Assembly (NCBI GenBank): GCA_027622715.1
Contig: JAQBYN010000005.1
Span: forward strand, 54,612-118,611
From: Pseudomonadota bacterium
GTDB taxonomy: Bacteria > Pseudomonadota > Alphaproteobacteria > SHVP01
DNA length: 64,000 nucleotides
Direction: 5' to 3'
Part shown: positions 1 through 8,242 of the stretch, piece after piece
How positions within the stretch are numbered: the first letter of the stretch is position 1
Layout: the number at the start of each line of letters is the position of its first letter
The notes under the pieces: model-generated
The model's input: the letters and a program-made list of their open reading frames with translations, nothing else
What the model was told of the DNA's origin: nothing
Database searches by the model: none
Program-made: the position numbers and the translations under genes

Positions 1-60
1 AATGCGCGCGCGCAACCGGACCCAGTTGGTCTCGTCGCGCCCGTAAAGCCGCTCACTCAC
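1..60 (-). CDS. 5' end of an unidentified gene (partial)
   Basis: An open frame starts at a GTG at 60-58 on the minus strand and runs off the left edge after 20 codons (begins MSERLYGRDETNWVRL). The GTG overlaps the TGA stop of the DUF1127 gene (GTGA), an arrangement typical of translational coupling, so it is probably the second gene of the sigma-54-driven operon. The fragment is too short to assign to a family. Given the neighbouring pspF, a phage-shock-type envelope-stress gene would fit the context, but nothing in the 20 residues proves that. Confidence 0.45.
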   Translation of the reverse strand, partial: MSERLYGRDETNWVRLRARI

Positions 61-269
61 ATCGGCCTCCCAGTTTCGATTTCGAAACGCGTAAGGCCCA
101 TCCGGTCCAAGTCGCGCCCGCTCACCCGAAACAGCTCGCGGCGGGTCCGGGCCCGACGGCGGTGAATAGCGATCTGCAGCGCCATCCAGGACGGCACTTC
201 GCCGTCACCGATCCCGGCAGGTTCAACGCCGGCAGCCGGCCCCTGGGTGTCGCCGATCAGCCTTTTCAT
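57..269 (-). CDS. DUF1127 family small protein
   Basis: A 70-residue protein whose C-terminal half (residues about 38-68, RTRRELFRVSGRDLDRMGL followed by TRFEIE) matches the DUF1127/YjiS pattern: an arginine-rich amphipathic segment, then L-x-x-[LMV]-x-x-x-D-L-x-x-[IM]-G-L-[ST]-R. DUF1127 proteins are small proteins of proteobacteria; some family members take part in RNA turnover and phosphate or carbon physiology, but this one has no assigned role. The start at 269 has a very strong Shine-Dalgarno, AGGAGGA at 281-275. It is the first gene downstream of a sigma-54-type promoter and is divergent from pspF, so it is probably a PspF target. Its stop overlaps the next start. Confidence 0.8.
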   Translation of the reverse strand: MKRLIGDTQGPAAGVEPAGIGDGEVPSWMALQIAIHRRRARTRRELFRVSGRDLDRMGLTRFEIETGRPM

Positions 270-305
270 GTGATGTCCTCCTCTAAGCGATTACCTTGTT
301 GTATA

Positions 306-323
306 GAGCAGGATACGTGCCAA
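306..323 (-). promoter_or_regulatory. sigma-54 promoter for the DUF1127 operon
   Basis: Read on the minus strand, TTGGCACGTATCCTGCTC has GG at -24 and GC at -12 separated by exactly 10 nt and keeps the TGGCAC block of the RpoN consensus. The predicted start is near 297, about 28 nt before the ATG at 269. Upstream DNA towards pspF is AT-rich (about 340-440), suited to IHF bending and activator sites. The neighbour pspF encodes the matching kind of activator. Confidence 0.75.
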
Positions 324-431
324 CCAACAGATCGCCTGTAAGCCATTGATATTTATAAGTTTTCAGACGGGACGCCCTCTGCATAGGGAGGCTATTTTTC
401 ACTATTTTTGTCATTTTTGAATAAATAGCAC

Positions 432-437
432 TATATT
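432..437 (+). promoter_or_regulatory. Putative -10 element of pspF (leaderless start)
   Basis: TATATT lies 7 nt before the pspF ATG at 445, with no Shine-Dalgarno in between. Transcription from this element would start at or next to the ATG and give a leaderless mRNA. No convincing -35 is seen. Confidence 0.35.
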
Positions 438-444
438 CCAACAC

Positions 445-1479
445 ATGACTGTGCCGTCTGAACTGCCCCCGCTCATTGGCCAATCGGCTAGCTTTCTCCT
501 TCTTGGCGAGCAGATATCGCGACTGGCTGCCCTCGACCGATCGGTCCTGGTCATCGGCGAACGCGGGACGGGCAAGGAATTGGTTGCCTCGCGCCTCCAC
601 TTTCTGTCGCCCCGATGGGAGCGTCCCTACGCGAAGCTCAATTGTGCGGCGCTGGCCGAAAGCCTGCTGGAGAGTGAGTTGTTCGGCCACGAAGCGGGCG
701 CCTTCACTGGTGCGACGCGGCGGCGGGCCGGTCGTTTCGAGATCGCGAACGGCGGTAGTCTTTTTCTCGATGAAATCGCCAACGCGAGTCTTTCCGTTCA
801 GGAGAAGATTCTAAGAACGGTCGAGTACGGAGAATTCGAACGCGTCGGCGGTAACACCACGATCGGCGTCGACGTTCGGGTCATTGGCGCGACCAATGTC
901 GACCTGCCGAGCGCAGCAAATGACGGTCGTTTTCGCCACGACCTACTCGATCGCCTCAGCGTGGCTGTCATCACGATTCCACCCCTCCGGGCGCGCCTTG
1001 AAGATATCCCGCTGCTCGCCACCCATTTTGGTCGCGCCATCGCGCAGGAAATTGGCTGGTCCGTGTTCCGCGGCTTTGATCGGGGCGCCCTAAAGCTACT
1101 GTGCGACTATCCGTGGCCAGGAAATGTGCGGGAGCTCAAAAACGTCGTGGAACGGGCAGTGTTCGCCGCCGATGCCGACCAGCCCGTCAACGAGATCGTC
1201 TTCGACCCATTTGACTCGCCGTACCGGCCCCGCAGCGCGCCGAGTGCCACACCACGCGGCGAGCCACACGATGGGTCGCTCTCAGAGCCGCTCGATCTTG
1301 GCACTCCTTTCGGCCTTCGGGAGCGCGTCGCCACGTATGAGAAAAACCTGCTCGAGCAGGCTCTCATCGCCAACCGGCACAACCAGCGTGCAACGGCGGG
1401 CCACCTCGGCCTCACCTACAACCAGTTGCGCAACGACCTGCGGAAGCACGGATTGTTGCACGCCGCGACACCGAGATAG
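445..1479 (+). CDS. pspF: PspF-type sigma-54-dependent activator
   Basis: A 344-residue bacterial enhancer-binding protein that starts directly with its AAA+ domain and has no receiver or sensor domain, as in PspF. Visible motifs: Walker A GERGTGKE (about residues 38-45), the sigma-54-contacting loop GAFTGA (about 86-91), Walker B GGSLFLDE (about 106-113), and the WPGNVREL sensor-II region (about 224-231). The C-terminus (about 300-338) is a Fis-type helix-turn-helix (ATAGHLGLTYNQLRNDL). PspF activates phage-shock genes at RpoN promoters and is normally held off by PspA, which is not in the window. The divergent DUF1127 gene has a matching -24/-12 promoter, so local regulation is likely. The start is supported by a nearby -10 box rather than a Shine-Dalgarno. 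Confidence 0.85.
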   Translation: MTVPSELPPLIGQSASFLLLGEQISRLAALDRSVLVIGERGTGKELVASRLHFLSPRWERPYAKLNCAALAESLLESELFGHEAGAFTGATRRRAGRFEIANGGSLFLDEIANASLSVQEKILRTVEYGEFERVGGNTTIGVDVRVIGATNVDLPSAANDGRFRHDLLDRLSVAVITIPPLRARLEDIPLLATHFGRAIAQEIGWSVFRGFDRGALKLLCDYPWPGNVRELKNVVERAVFAADADQPVNEIVFDPFDSPYRPRSAPSATPRGEPHDGSLSEPLDLGTPFGLRERVATYEKNLLEQALIANRHNQRATAGHLGLTYNQLRNDLRKHGLLHAATPR

Positions 1480-1557
1480 CGCACGCGTTGATCACCCCGC
1501 CGGGAGCGCGTATGTCTCACCACGACAGCCCCGTTCACAATCGCTTCAAGGCGCCAT

Positions 1558-2571
1558 TTGCCCCCGACGATCAAACTCTCGGTTCTGGATCAATCGCCGA
1601 TCCGTAGCGGCGCGACACCAGCCGACGCCATCCGTGAGACCGTCGAGCTAGCCCAGGCCGCCGACCGCTTCGGTTACGCGCGCTATTGGCTCGCCGAACA
1701 TCATGCTTCCAGCGGCCTCGCCGGCTCCGCCCCGGAAATTCTTGTTGGCCGGGTGGCCGGTGCCACCGAACGGATAAGAGTGGGCTCCGGCGGCGTGATG
1801 CTTAGTCACTACAGCCCGTTGAAGGTCGCCGAGACGTTCAAACTTCTTGAGACGATGTATCCCGGCCGCATCGATCTTGGAATTGGACGGGCACCCGGAA
1901 GCGATGGCCTAACCGCCGCCGCTCTCGCCTATGGATCGCAAGTCGGCATCGAGTATTTCCCGGCGCGCATCGCCGATCTGCAGGCTTTTCTCACCGACTC
2001 GACCCCGGCCACGCCGGCTTTCGCGCGGGTCAAGGCAACACCACGCACTGACACCGTGCCCGAGCTTTGGCTGCTCGGCTCCAGCGACGGGAGTGCCAAG
2101 CTCGCCGCACATTTCGGCGCCGCATTCTCGTTCGCCTACTTCATTAATCCGTATGGCGGCGAGGCGATCATGGACATGTACCGGGATGAGTTCCAACCGT
2201 CGACAGAACTAGAGAAGCCCGCCGGTAGTTTGTGCGTGTTTGTGGTTTGCGCCGACACCGAAGACCGCGCGGCGTACCTTGCCAAGAGCCGCAATCTTTG
2301 GCGCATCCAATTGGAGAAAGGCGAACTTGGCCCCTACCCCACGCCGGAGGATGCCGAGGCCTATCCCTACTCCGACTCTGAGCGTCTACGAATCGCCGAG
2401 CGCAGCGCGACCAACATTGTAGGTACACCGGACCAGGTTAAGCCGCAGATTGAGGCACTTGCCGACCGGTTCGGCGTCGACGAAATCATGGTGTTGACGA
2501 TCACCCACGACTTTGCTGCCCGCATTCGCTCCTACGAGTTGGTCGCTAAGGCTTTCGACCTCGCGATTTAG
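1558..2571 (+). CDS. LLM class flavin-dependent oxidoreductase (MsnO8-like)
   Basis: A 337-residue bacterial luciferase-like monooxygenase. The N-terminus (LSVLDQSPIRSG, then YARYWLAEHH) and the block PGRIDLGIGRAPGSDG are the hallmarks of the MsnO8/YhbW-like subgroup of F420/FMN TIM-barrel enzymes. Such enzymes use reduced flavin and O2; the substrate here is unknown. The chosen start is TTG at 1558 with AAGG 6 nt upstream, because the conserved domain begins almost at once and the nearby ATG at 1512 is out of frame. It lies in the same direction as pspF with a 78-nt gap, probably as its own unit. It converges with the secreted-protein gene three bases downstream. Confidence 0.85.
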   Translation: MPPTIKLSVLDQSPIRSGATPADAIRETVELAQAADRFGYARYWLAEHHASSGLAGSAPEILVGRVAGATERIRVGSGGVMLSHYSPLKVAETFKLLETMYPGRIDLGIGRAPGSDGLTAAALAYGSQVGIEYFPARIADLQAFLTDSTPATPAFARVKATPRTDTVPELWLLGSSDGSAKLAAHFGAAFSFAYFINPYGGEAIMDMYRDEFQPSTELEKPAGSLCVFVVCADTEDRAAYLAKSRNLWRIQLEKGELGPYPTPEDAEAYPYSDSERLRIAERSATNIVGTPDQVKPQIEALADRFGVDEIMVLTITHDFAARIRSYELVAKAFDLAI

Positions 2572-2574
2572 CGC

Positions 2575-3396
2575 CTATTTTTCGTAGACCGCGAATTCGA
2601 CAAGACCCGTATTGCCGCCGCTGCTCTCGACAACATCGAGGCGAAGTATCTTTGACTCCACATCGACTGCAAAGCGATAGGGCTTGCTTGCATCGGGCAA
2701 CTCGAACGGGCCCAGCTTGCGACCGTCATCAGTGGTTAGCGTGAACTTGTAGGTCTGCGCGGTGCCATCGCTCATCGAGCGCGTCCACACCTCGACCTCG
2801 CCTATTCGTGCTCGTTTCGGCAGCTCGACGACGATAAACGCCCCATCGCCGTCACCGTTCGACGACCACGCGGAACCGCGTTGTCCATCGATCGCGTTGT
2901 TGGCGCCGAACGACCCATCGTTGGGCTGATTGGACCAGTTGCTCGATACCGCGGCGACACGCGCACCTTCCCGAAGTGACGCCAAATTGGCGCGGATGTC
3001 GCGGGGCGCGGCGGCAGTGCGAAAGGTCTGGGTTTCTCCAACGAAAACGCGGCCGTCGGCGGCGACTCCTTGAACCCGAAAGTGATACTCCCGATCCGGC
3101 AACAGATTAGTCATGAGAGGATGGTGGTACTCGTGCGCGCCGCCATCCATATCCTGATCCACGGCGATCTGACCGAAGGCTTCTGTTTCGCCGTATACGA
3201 CGGAGCAGGCCAGTGGAACGCTGGAGCGGAACAAAAGCACCGCATCCCGGTGCGTGATTTCGGTGACCGCAGGCGGAGCGCCCGCGGCAACCTCGGCAAT
3301 CGAACGCACGCCGAATGAGCGTTCTTGACTGAACGCCTGGGGTGCCTCTGCCGCAAAAACAAAAACCGCAATGAGCAGCGTGCTAAAACGCACCAT
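2575..3396 (-). CDS. Secreted protein with Fn3-like and discoidin-like domains
   Basis: A 273-residue predicted exported protein. Residues 1-23 form a signal peptide (positive N-terminus, hydrophobic core, cleavage near AFS/QE). Residues about 40-125 resemble a fibronectin-III/purple-acid-phosphatase N-terminal beta-sandwich (the LLPDREYHFRVQG strand is typical). Residues about 140-270 look like an F5/8 type C (discoidin) jelly-roll (SNWSNQPNDGSFGANNAIDG, then AWSSNGDGDGAFIVVELP). Such domains usually bind carbohydrate or surfaces. No catalytic domain is present. The start at 3396 is chosen because of AGGAG 8-12 nt upstream and the clean signal peptide; the frame is open further upstream, but that extension overlaps the antiporter gene. 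Confidence 0.7.
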   Translation of the reverse strand: MVRFSTLLIAVFVFAAEAPQAFSQERSFGVRSIAEVAAGAPPAVTEITHRDAVLLFRSSVPLACSVVYGETEAFGQIAVDQDMDGGAHEYHHPLMTNLLPDREYHFRVQGVAADGRVFVGETQTFRTAAAPRDIRANLASLREGARVAAVSSNWSNQPNDGSFGANNAIDGQRGSAWSSNGDGDGAFIVVELPKRARIGEVEVWTRSMSDGTAQTYKFTLTTDDGRKLGPFELPDASKPYRFAVDVESKILRLDVVESSGGNTGLVEFAVYEK

Positions 3397-3507
3397 GAAG
3401 ACACTCCTGTGAACAGCGTCCGCTTCGAATACGGGGCGTGTGCTTCCTTTGCAAGGCCGCATCATTGTAGGCATGTTCAACTCTCCTTGACTGATCGGGA
3501 TACCCCT

Positions 3508-4773
3508 ATGACAAACCCGGGCCTCATCAACATTGCGACCGCCGTCTTCACGCTCGCCGCAGTGTTTGGCTACATCAATCACCGCTGGCTCAAATTGCCG
3601 ACGACGATTGGCCTCGTTGTCATCGCGATGATGTCGTCGCTTTGCGTTATCGCCCTGGATAGTGCGTTTCCTGAATTGAATTTGCGTGACACCGCGCGCG
3701 CCGCATTTCTGCAGATCGATTTTCACGAAACGCTCATGCAGGGTTTGTTGAGTTTTCTGCTGTTTGCCGGCGCGCTGCACGTCAATCTCGACGACTTGAT
3801 CGCCCGCAAATGGGCAATTGGGTCGTTGGCGACGGCGGGCGTGTTGATCTCGACCGCCCTCAATGCGATCGGGGTCTACTATCTTGCGCGCGTTTTAGGG
3901 ATCGACATTCCTTTCGCTTGGGCCCTGGTGTTCGGGGCCCTGATCTCGCCCACCGATCCGGTCGCGGTGTTGGGCATTCTTAAGACCGTGCCCGGTGTGC
4001 CCGATAGCCTGCGCGCCAAGATTGCCGGTGAGAGCCTCTTCAACGACGGCGTCGGCGTTGTGGTCTTTGCGATTCTGCTGGCCGTCGCGCTGGGCGGCGG
4101 CGCCCACGGCGGCGAGCCGATTGGTGCGTTGGGGATCGCCGAGCTCTTTGTCGTCGAAGCGCTCGGCGGTGCGCTTCTTGGGCTCGTCACCGGACTGGTC
4201 GCGTTTTACGCCATTAAGTCGATAGACGAATACAACCTCGAAATCATGATCACGCTGTCACTTGTGATGTTGACTTACGGCATAGCGACATTGCTCCACC
4301 TTTCGGGACCAATCGCCGTCGTGATTGCCGGGTTGTTAATCGGCAATCACGGCACTCGTCTCGCTATGAGCGACAGATCCCGTGAACACGTCGAGACCTT
4401 TTGGGCCCTACTGGACGAAATCTTGAACGCAGCCCTGTTCCTGCTTATTGGTTTCGAAGTGATTGCTCTGTCCTTCAGCGCACCCGAATTACTCGGCATG
4501 CTACTTGCCATACCGCTCGCCGTGTTCGCGCGATTCGTATCAGTATCGATTCCCATTGCCGTCCTAGGCCTGCGCCAGACTTTCACCAAGGGCGCGATTC
4601 CCGTTCTCACCTGGGGCGGGCTTAAGGGCGGGATTTCGGTCGCTCTGGCCCTCTCGCTGCCGGATTTTCCAGCGCGAGAACCGATCCTCGCCATCACCTA
4701 CGGCGTCGTGATCTTCTCGATCATCGTTCAGGGTCTGTCGATCCGACGGGTGGTGCGGATTGCGGTGCGCTGA
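3508..4773 (+). CDS. Na+/H+ antiporter, CPA1/NhaP type
   Basis: A 421-residue integral membrane protein with about 12 hydrophobic segments. It carries CPA1 motifs: LLFAGALHVNLDDL, the ion-site block ISPTDPVAVLGILK (about residues 149-162), and GESLFNDGVGVVVF (about 172-185) with its acidic ND pair. These match the NhaP/NHE group of sodium:proton antiporters of the inner membrane, which exchange cytoplasmic Na+ for H+. The ATG at 3508 begins the first helix directly; an earlier in-frame extension to 3325 has no membrane character and overlaps the divergent gene. The 3' end overlaps the converging ATP-grasp gene by 53 bp, which is unusual but both frames read cleanly. Confidence 0.87.
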   Translation: MTNPGLINIATAVFTLAAVFGYINHRWLKLPTTIGLVVIAMMSSLCVIALDSAFPELNLRDTARAAFLQIDFHETLMQGLLSFLLFAGALHVNLDDLIARKWAIGSLATAGVLISTALNAIGVYYLARVLGIDIPFAWALVFGALISPTDPVAVLGILKTVPGVPDSLRAKIAGESLFNDGVGVVVFAILLAVALGGGAHGGEPIGALGIAELFVVEALGGALLGLVTGLVAFYAIKSIDEYNLEIMITLSLVMLTYGIATLLHLSGPIAVVIAGLLIGNHGTRLAMSDRSREHVETFWALLDEILNAALFLLIGFEVIALSFSAPELLGMLLAIPLAVFARFVSVSIPIAVLGLRQTFTKGAIPVLTWGGLKGGISVALALSLPDFPAREPILAITYGVVIFSIIVQGLSIRRVVRIAVR

Positions 4774-5980
4774 TCCCGAACCGAAGGCACCGATGCGCCG
4801 CGCGCAACGAGTCCTCTACCGCGTCGGGCGTATCGCCACGCGCAAGAATGAACCCGAGGTACCGGTTGCCTTCAGGCAGCGGCACGACAATCTCACCGCG
4901 CGGAATACTGATCGTAACTTCGTGGATCCCGGGCGTGAACTGCGCCTCCGCCAAGCCATCGACATAATCGAGACAACCAGCGGCGGGGATTGGAATCATC
5001 ATCACGCCTGCCGCGCGATCTTCGCGGTTTGTTTCGACTGTCTGGCCGAGGGCATGGCGGACAATGATTTCTTCCAAACTCAAGCCGGTACCGAAGCGTA
5101 GCGCGCGCCCACACAAGCCGCCGATTGACCGCGCTGCTACTTCCAGCACGTAAGCGTCGGTACCGTCGAGGCGAATCTCCGCATGGATTGGCCCGCTGTG
5201 CAGTCCCACAGCTGCAACGGCTTGGGCGGCAGCCCGCTGCACAACCTTTTGCTTCTCCTGATCCAGGCGTGAGGGCGTCACGTAGATCGTCTCTTCGAAA
5301 TATGGACCATCAAGCGGGTCGGGCTTATCGAAAATCGCTAACGTCTTAAGCGTACCGTTGACCAGCAAACCTTCGAGCGCCACCTCGACCCCCGGCACAA
5401 AAGACTCAACCAGGAGGGCCCGCGACGTTGGGCTGCGTAAGTTCGGATCTTCCGAACGCACGATCGCCGCTGTCCTGGAAAACGCGACTTCAAACGCCCG
5501 CTGATCGTCAGCACGAATGACCCCGCGACTGGCCGACATCGCGAGCGGCTTCACAACACAAGGAAACGCCACGCGGGTTCGGGCGGGACCGTCAATCGGC
5601 AACACCTCGAACTGTGCCTGCGGCAATCCCGCAGCAGACAACACTTCCCTTAAGCGGCGCTTGTTGCCCGCGGCCTCAATTGAATCCGGTTTGTTGTGCG
5701 CCAGCCCCAGTGCTTGGCTGGCCCGCGCCGCGAGCAACGTGGGCCCTTCGTCCACGGCCACAATCGCGTCAAGCGGATGCAATACCGCATAGTCCGCGAT
5801 CTGGGTTACGCCGACGTTGTGATTGGAAAAATCGACTGAGAATGCACCGTCCCCCGGTAGCGCGGTGCCGGCCCCTTTGCCGACGCCCACGACAACTTCG
5901 GCACCGGTGGCTTGGGCCGCTTTGAGAAAATCGCCGATCCGATAGGACGACGTCGGCACGAGCAGCAGAAGCCGAGGCAT
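4721..5980 (-). CDS. ATP-grasp domain ligase
   Basis: A 419-residue ATP-grasp protein of the carboxylate-amine ligase type. An N-terminal pre-ATP-grasp Rossmann-like part (MPRLLLLVPTSSYR, residues 1-100) is followed by the ATP-grasp fold. Within it are the nucleotide lysine region PCVVKPLAMSASRGV, the loop LLVESFVPGVEVALEG, and the metal-binding strand HAEIRLDG plus YVLEVAARSIGG. Family members join a carboxylate to an amine or thiol nucleophile with ATP. It is the last gene of a tight operon with a CCAEP-tail radical SAM enzyme (4-nt gap) and a NifU-like protein, so it probably ligates a substrate or product of the radical enzyme. The ATG at 5980 is chosen because it follows the upstream stop closely; it lacks a clear Shine-Dalgarno and is likely coupled. 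Confidence 0.85.
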   Translation of the reverse strand: MPRLLLLVPTSSYRIGDFLKAAQATGAEVVVGVGKGAGTALPGDGAFSVDFSNHNVGVTQIADYAVLHPLDAIVAVDEGPTLLAARASQALGLAHNKPDSIEAAGNKRRLREVLSAAGLPQAQFEVLPIDGPARTRVAFPCVVKPLAMSASRGVIRADDQRAFEVAFSRTAAIVRSEDPNLRSPTSRALLVESFVPGVEVALEGLLVNGTLKTLAIFDKPDPLDGPYFEETIYVTPSRLDQEKQKVVQRAAAQAVAAVGLHSGPIHAEIRLDGTDAYVLEVAARSIGGLCGRALRFGTGLSLEEIIVRHALGQTVETNREDRAAGVMMIPIPAAGCLDYVDGLAEAQFTPGIHEVTISIPRGEIVVPLPEGNRYLGFILARGDTPDAVEDSLRAAHRCLRFGISAPQSAPPVGSTDPER

Positions 5981-5984
5981 AGTT

Positions 5985-7385
5985 TTAGATCGCGGCGCGC
6001 TGGAGGTCCGTTGGTTCGGCACAGCAGTACCAGGGCTCGCTCATGCGGGGTACCGTCGCGCCGATTTTCGCGACTGGCAGCGCTCGAGATAGCCCCGCGG
6101 CGGCATGGGCAATGTCCCACAGGCGGCCAAATACCGCGCTTCTCGTATCGCCTGCGGCGTCGCCCGCTTCAACGGCCCGCTGAATGTCGCGCTGCAGTTC
6201 ATCGACTCGCTGATCGACATGGCGCCAACCGTAGCTGAGGGCTTCGGCATCGAACGGGCCAATGGCGCTCGCCATCGCCGCGTGGCCGACCAGCAAGGAT
6301 CCCCTCGGCACGAGCAACCGAATCGCGAGCTGGACCGGTGCGACATGCTCAACCAGGTCAAGATCGGCAATGTCTTGAAGCAGCGCCGCGTAACTCGCCA
6401 AGCTGGTCCAGGGGGCGAAAGCGACAAACGTCGGCGATAGCGTGAGTCCGACTTGGCGCGCGAGTGCCAAGGCCTCGATGAAATCCCCCCGCGTGTGTCC
6501 TTTGTCCAGGATATCGAGGCTGTCGTCGTCCAGGGCCTCGACAGCGGTCGTCACAAACAGACAGCCGGTCTCAACAAGCGTTGGCAACAAATCGCGGTGT
6601 CGCAAGAGGTGCTCCACTTTGATGGTCACGTCGTATGTCAGATCGGGGAATCGCTCGTGAAGCGCGCTGACAACGCCGATACCGTGGCTCGGTCCGTTGA
6701 AGAAATCGGGATCGCCAAAGCTAATGTGCTGGGCACCGGCGGCCACTTGTTGTGCGATGTCAGCGACGACGATATCGCGTTGGACAATGCGAAACGCGCC
6801 GTCGTAAACCGGGACCACAGGACAATGCCGACACCGGTGCTTGCACCCCCGGCTTGCTTCGACGTAGCCCGCAACGCACTCCGCCCCATCAGCCATGATG
6901 AGTTTTCCATATGACTCGAGCGGCGGCAGGCCGCTGCGATCGGGTACACGAAACTGTAGTTTTTCCAAGTGGATTGTCGCGCCGTTCCCGTTGATCTGGC
7001 GATCGGCGACTAGGTCGTCCAATACCTCGACGAGGGCTGCTTCGTATTCGCCGCCAATCACGCTCCCTACACCAAGCGATCGCAGATGCGCTTCATTCAC
7101 TGGCGCATAGAGCCCGAAGGCGACGATATGAGCTTTCGGGTTGAGCGCCCTTACGCGCGGAATAATCTCGGACGCCAATCGAGTGGCGGTGTGCATCGGC
7201 ACATGGAAAGCGACAAGTCCTGCGCGCCCGATTTCGGCCTCGTCGAGGCGATCAAGCGATAGGTCGAGGCAGGTCACCGTTGCGCCGGCCTCCCGCAGCC
7301 AAGCGGCGGGCGATGCCAGCCCCAGGGGCTGGTGTCCGAGGTCGTATGTCGAAACAAGTACGGCGTGCATGGGTACGTTCCGCAT
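5985..7385 (-). CDS. CCAEP-tail B12-binding-like radical SAM protein
   Basis: A 466-residue radical SAM enzyme. Residues about 6-130 look like a cobalamin-binding-type Rossmann domain (VLVSTYDLGHQPLGLASPAA, then FGLYAPVNE and IGGEYEAALVEVL) but lack the classical DxHxxG. The radical SAM core holds the 4Fe-4S motif C181-x3-C185-x2-C188 (RGCKHRCRHC). Near the C-terminus is CCAEP (residues 454-458, codons at 6012-6026), the signature of the CUAEP/CCAEP-tail radical SAM (seleno)protein family, in which some members carry selenocysteine at the first position; here both codons are ordinary cysteine (TGC, TGT). The gene sits 5 nt after a NifU-like gene and 4 nt before an ATP-grasp gene. The start is either 7385 or 7370; 7385 is nearer the upstream stop. 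The reaction is unknown. Confidence 0.85.
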   Translation of the reverse strand: MRNVPMHAVLVSTYDLGHQPLGLASPAAWLREAGATVTCLDLSLDRLDEAEIGRAGLVAFHVPMHTATRLASEIIPRVRALNPKAHIVAFGLYAPVNEAHLRSLGVGSVIGGEYEAALVEVLDDLVADRQINGNGATIHLEKLQFRVPDRSGLPPLESYGKLIMADGAECVAGYVEASRGCKHRCRHCPVVPVYDGAFRIVQRDIVVADIAQQVAAGAQHISFGDPDFFNGPSHGIGVVSALHERFPDLTYDVTIKVEHLLRHRDLLPTLVETGCLFVTTAVEALDDDSLDILDKGHTRGDFIEALALARQVGLTLSPTFVAFAPWTSLASYAALLQDIADLDLVEHVAPVQLAIRLLVPRGSLLVGHAAMASAIGPFDAEALSYGWRHVDQRVDELQRDIQRAVEAGDAAGDTRSAVFGRLWDIAHAAAGLSRALPVAKIGATVPRMSEPWYCCAEPTDLQRAAI

Positions 7386-7390
7386 TCGTA

Positions 7391-8242
7391 CTAGTACGCT
7401 TCCATGCCCCCTTTTCCAGCCTGGAAATACGGGTTTTGCCCCCCGGCATGGTCGGTCGAATCCAATACGGCATTGATCGAGGGGACGGCCTGTTTGATCG
7501 CGACTTCCACACCTTGCTTGAGCGTAACGTCCGCCATGCCGCAGCCCTGGCAACCACCCTCCAACCGGATATAGACAGTGTCGCCCTGGACATCGACGAG
7601 CGCGATGTGCCCGCCGTGTGACGCTACCGACGGGTTGATCTGTTCGTCCAAGACCCTCCTGACCGCCAGCCCTTCTGGCGTATCGAGACCGGGTTTGGGA
7701 ATGGCGTCGAGATGATCGACGACGCGCTCAACCTCGGGCACGAAATGGCGAATCATGTTTTCGATTCCGCCGATCAAGCTTCGCGCCGAGCCCTTCAACT
7801 CCAAAATGACGTCGCCGTCCTCGTAGCCGACAAATATCACCTCACCGCCGTCGCGGCTGACGACCGGCATCACGCGCTCTTCAATGATCTCGCGAATCCG
7901 CGCGCTCACAGGGTCGTCCGCGCCTGCAGTTGGGGCAATCGAGACACCGTCGTCGTTCATGATCGGATGACCGAGCGTCAGGTGATCCATGATCGCAACG
8001 AGCATGGCCGGCTTGAGTGCCGCCCAATCGGACTGGGGCTGTTTCTCAATCACGATCGTGGTCTGAAGAAGTGTGACCCGTGAAATGTCTCCCGCCTCAA
8101 ACAGGCGCGCCGCCAACGGGGAAGCCGTTTTGGCCTCGTCGTGACTGACGTAGGTCACTTCGCCGCCACCCGCTAGAACTTCGCGGCCTGGATTGAATCG
8201 AAGCTGGGACGGATCCTCAAGCTGCTCGGTTTGAATGAACAT
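7391..8242 (-). CDS. NifU/Nfu-like iron-sulfur scaffold protein with two NifU domains
   Basis: A 283-residue protein with an Nfu N-terminal domain (about 1-90, NPGREVLAGGG onward) followed by two NifU C-terminal-type domains. The first (about 110-180, VSRDGGEVIFVGYEDGDVIL) has lost its cysteines (ELKGSARSL replaces the usual G-x-C-x-x-C). The second (about 190-262) keeps EGGCQGCGMADVTLK. The CxxC motif binds a bridging 4Fe-4S cluster in Nfu proteins. As the first gene of the operon with the radical SAM enzyme, it probably delivers or repairs that enzyme's cluster(s). The Shine-Dalgarno AGGA lies 7-10 nt before the ATG at 8242. The domain architecture (Nfu_N plus a degenerate and an intact NifU domain) differs from the short housekeeping NfuA/Nfu. 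Confidence 0.85.
   Translation of the reverse strand: MFIQTEQLEDPSQLRFNPGREVLAGGGEVTYVSHDEAKTASPLAARLFEAGDISRVTLLQTTIVIEKQPQSDWAALKPAMLVAIMDHLTLGHPIMNDDGVSIAPTAGADDPVSARIREIIEERVMPVVSRDGGEVIFVGYEDGDVILELKGSARSLIGGIENMIRHFVPEVERVVDHLDAIPKPGLDTPEGLAVRRVLDEQINPSVASHGGHIALVDVQGDTVYIRLEGGCQGCGMADVTLKQGVEVAIKQAVPSINAVLDSTDHAGGQNPYFQAGKGGMEAY

Noticed and set aside
283..690. A 135-codon minus-strand frame
   Set aside because: It covers the pspF promoter and the pspF 5' end and overlaps the sigma-54 promoter region; no domain or ribosome site.
6012..6026. Possible selenocysteine in the CCAEP tail
   Set aside because: Both codons are ordinary cysteine (TGC and TGT); no TGA is present, so this is the CCAEP, not the CUAEP, form.
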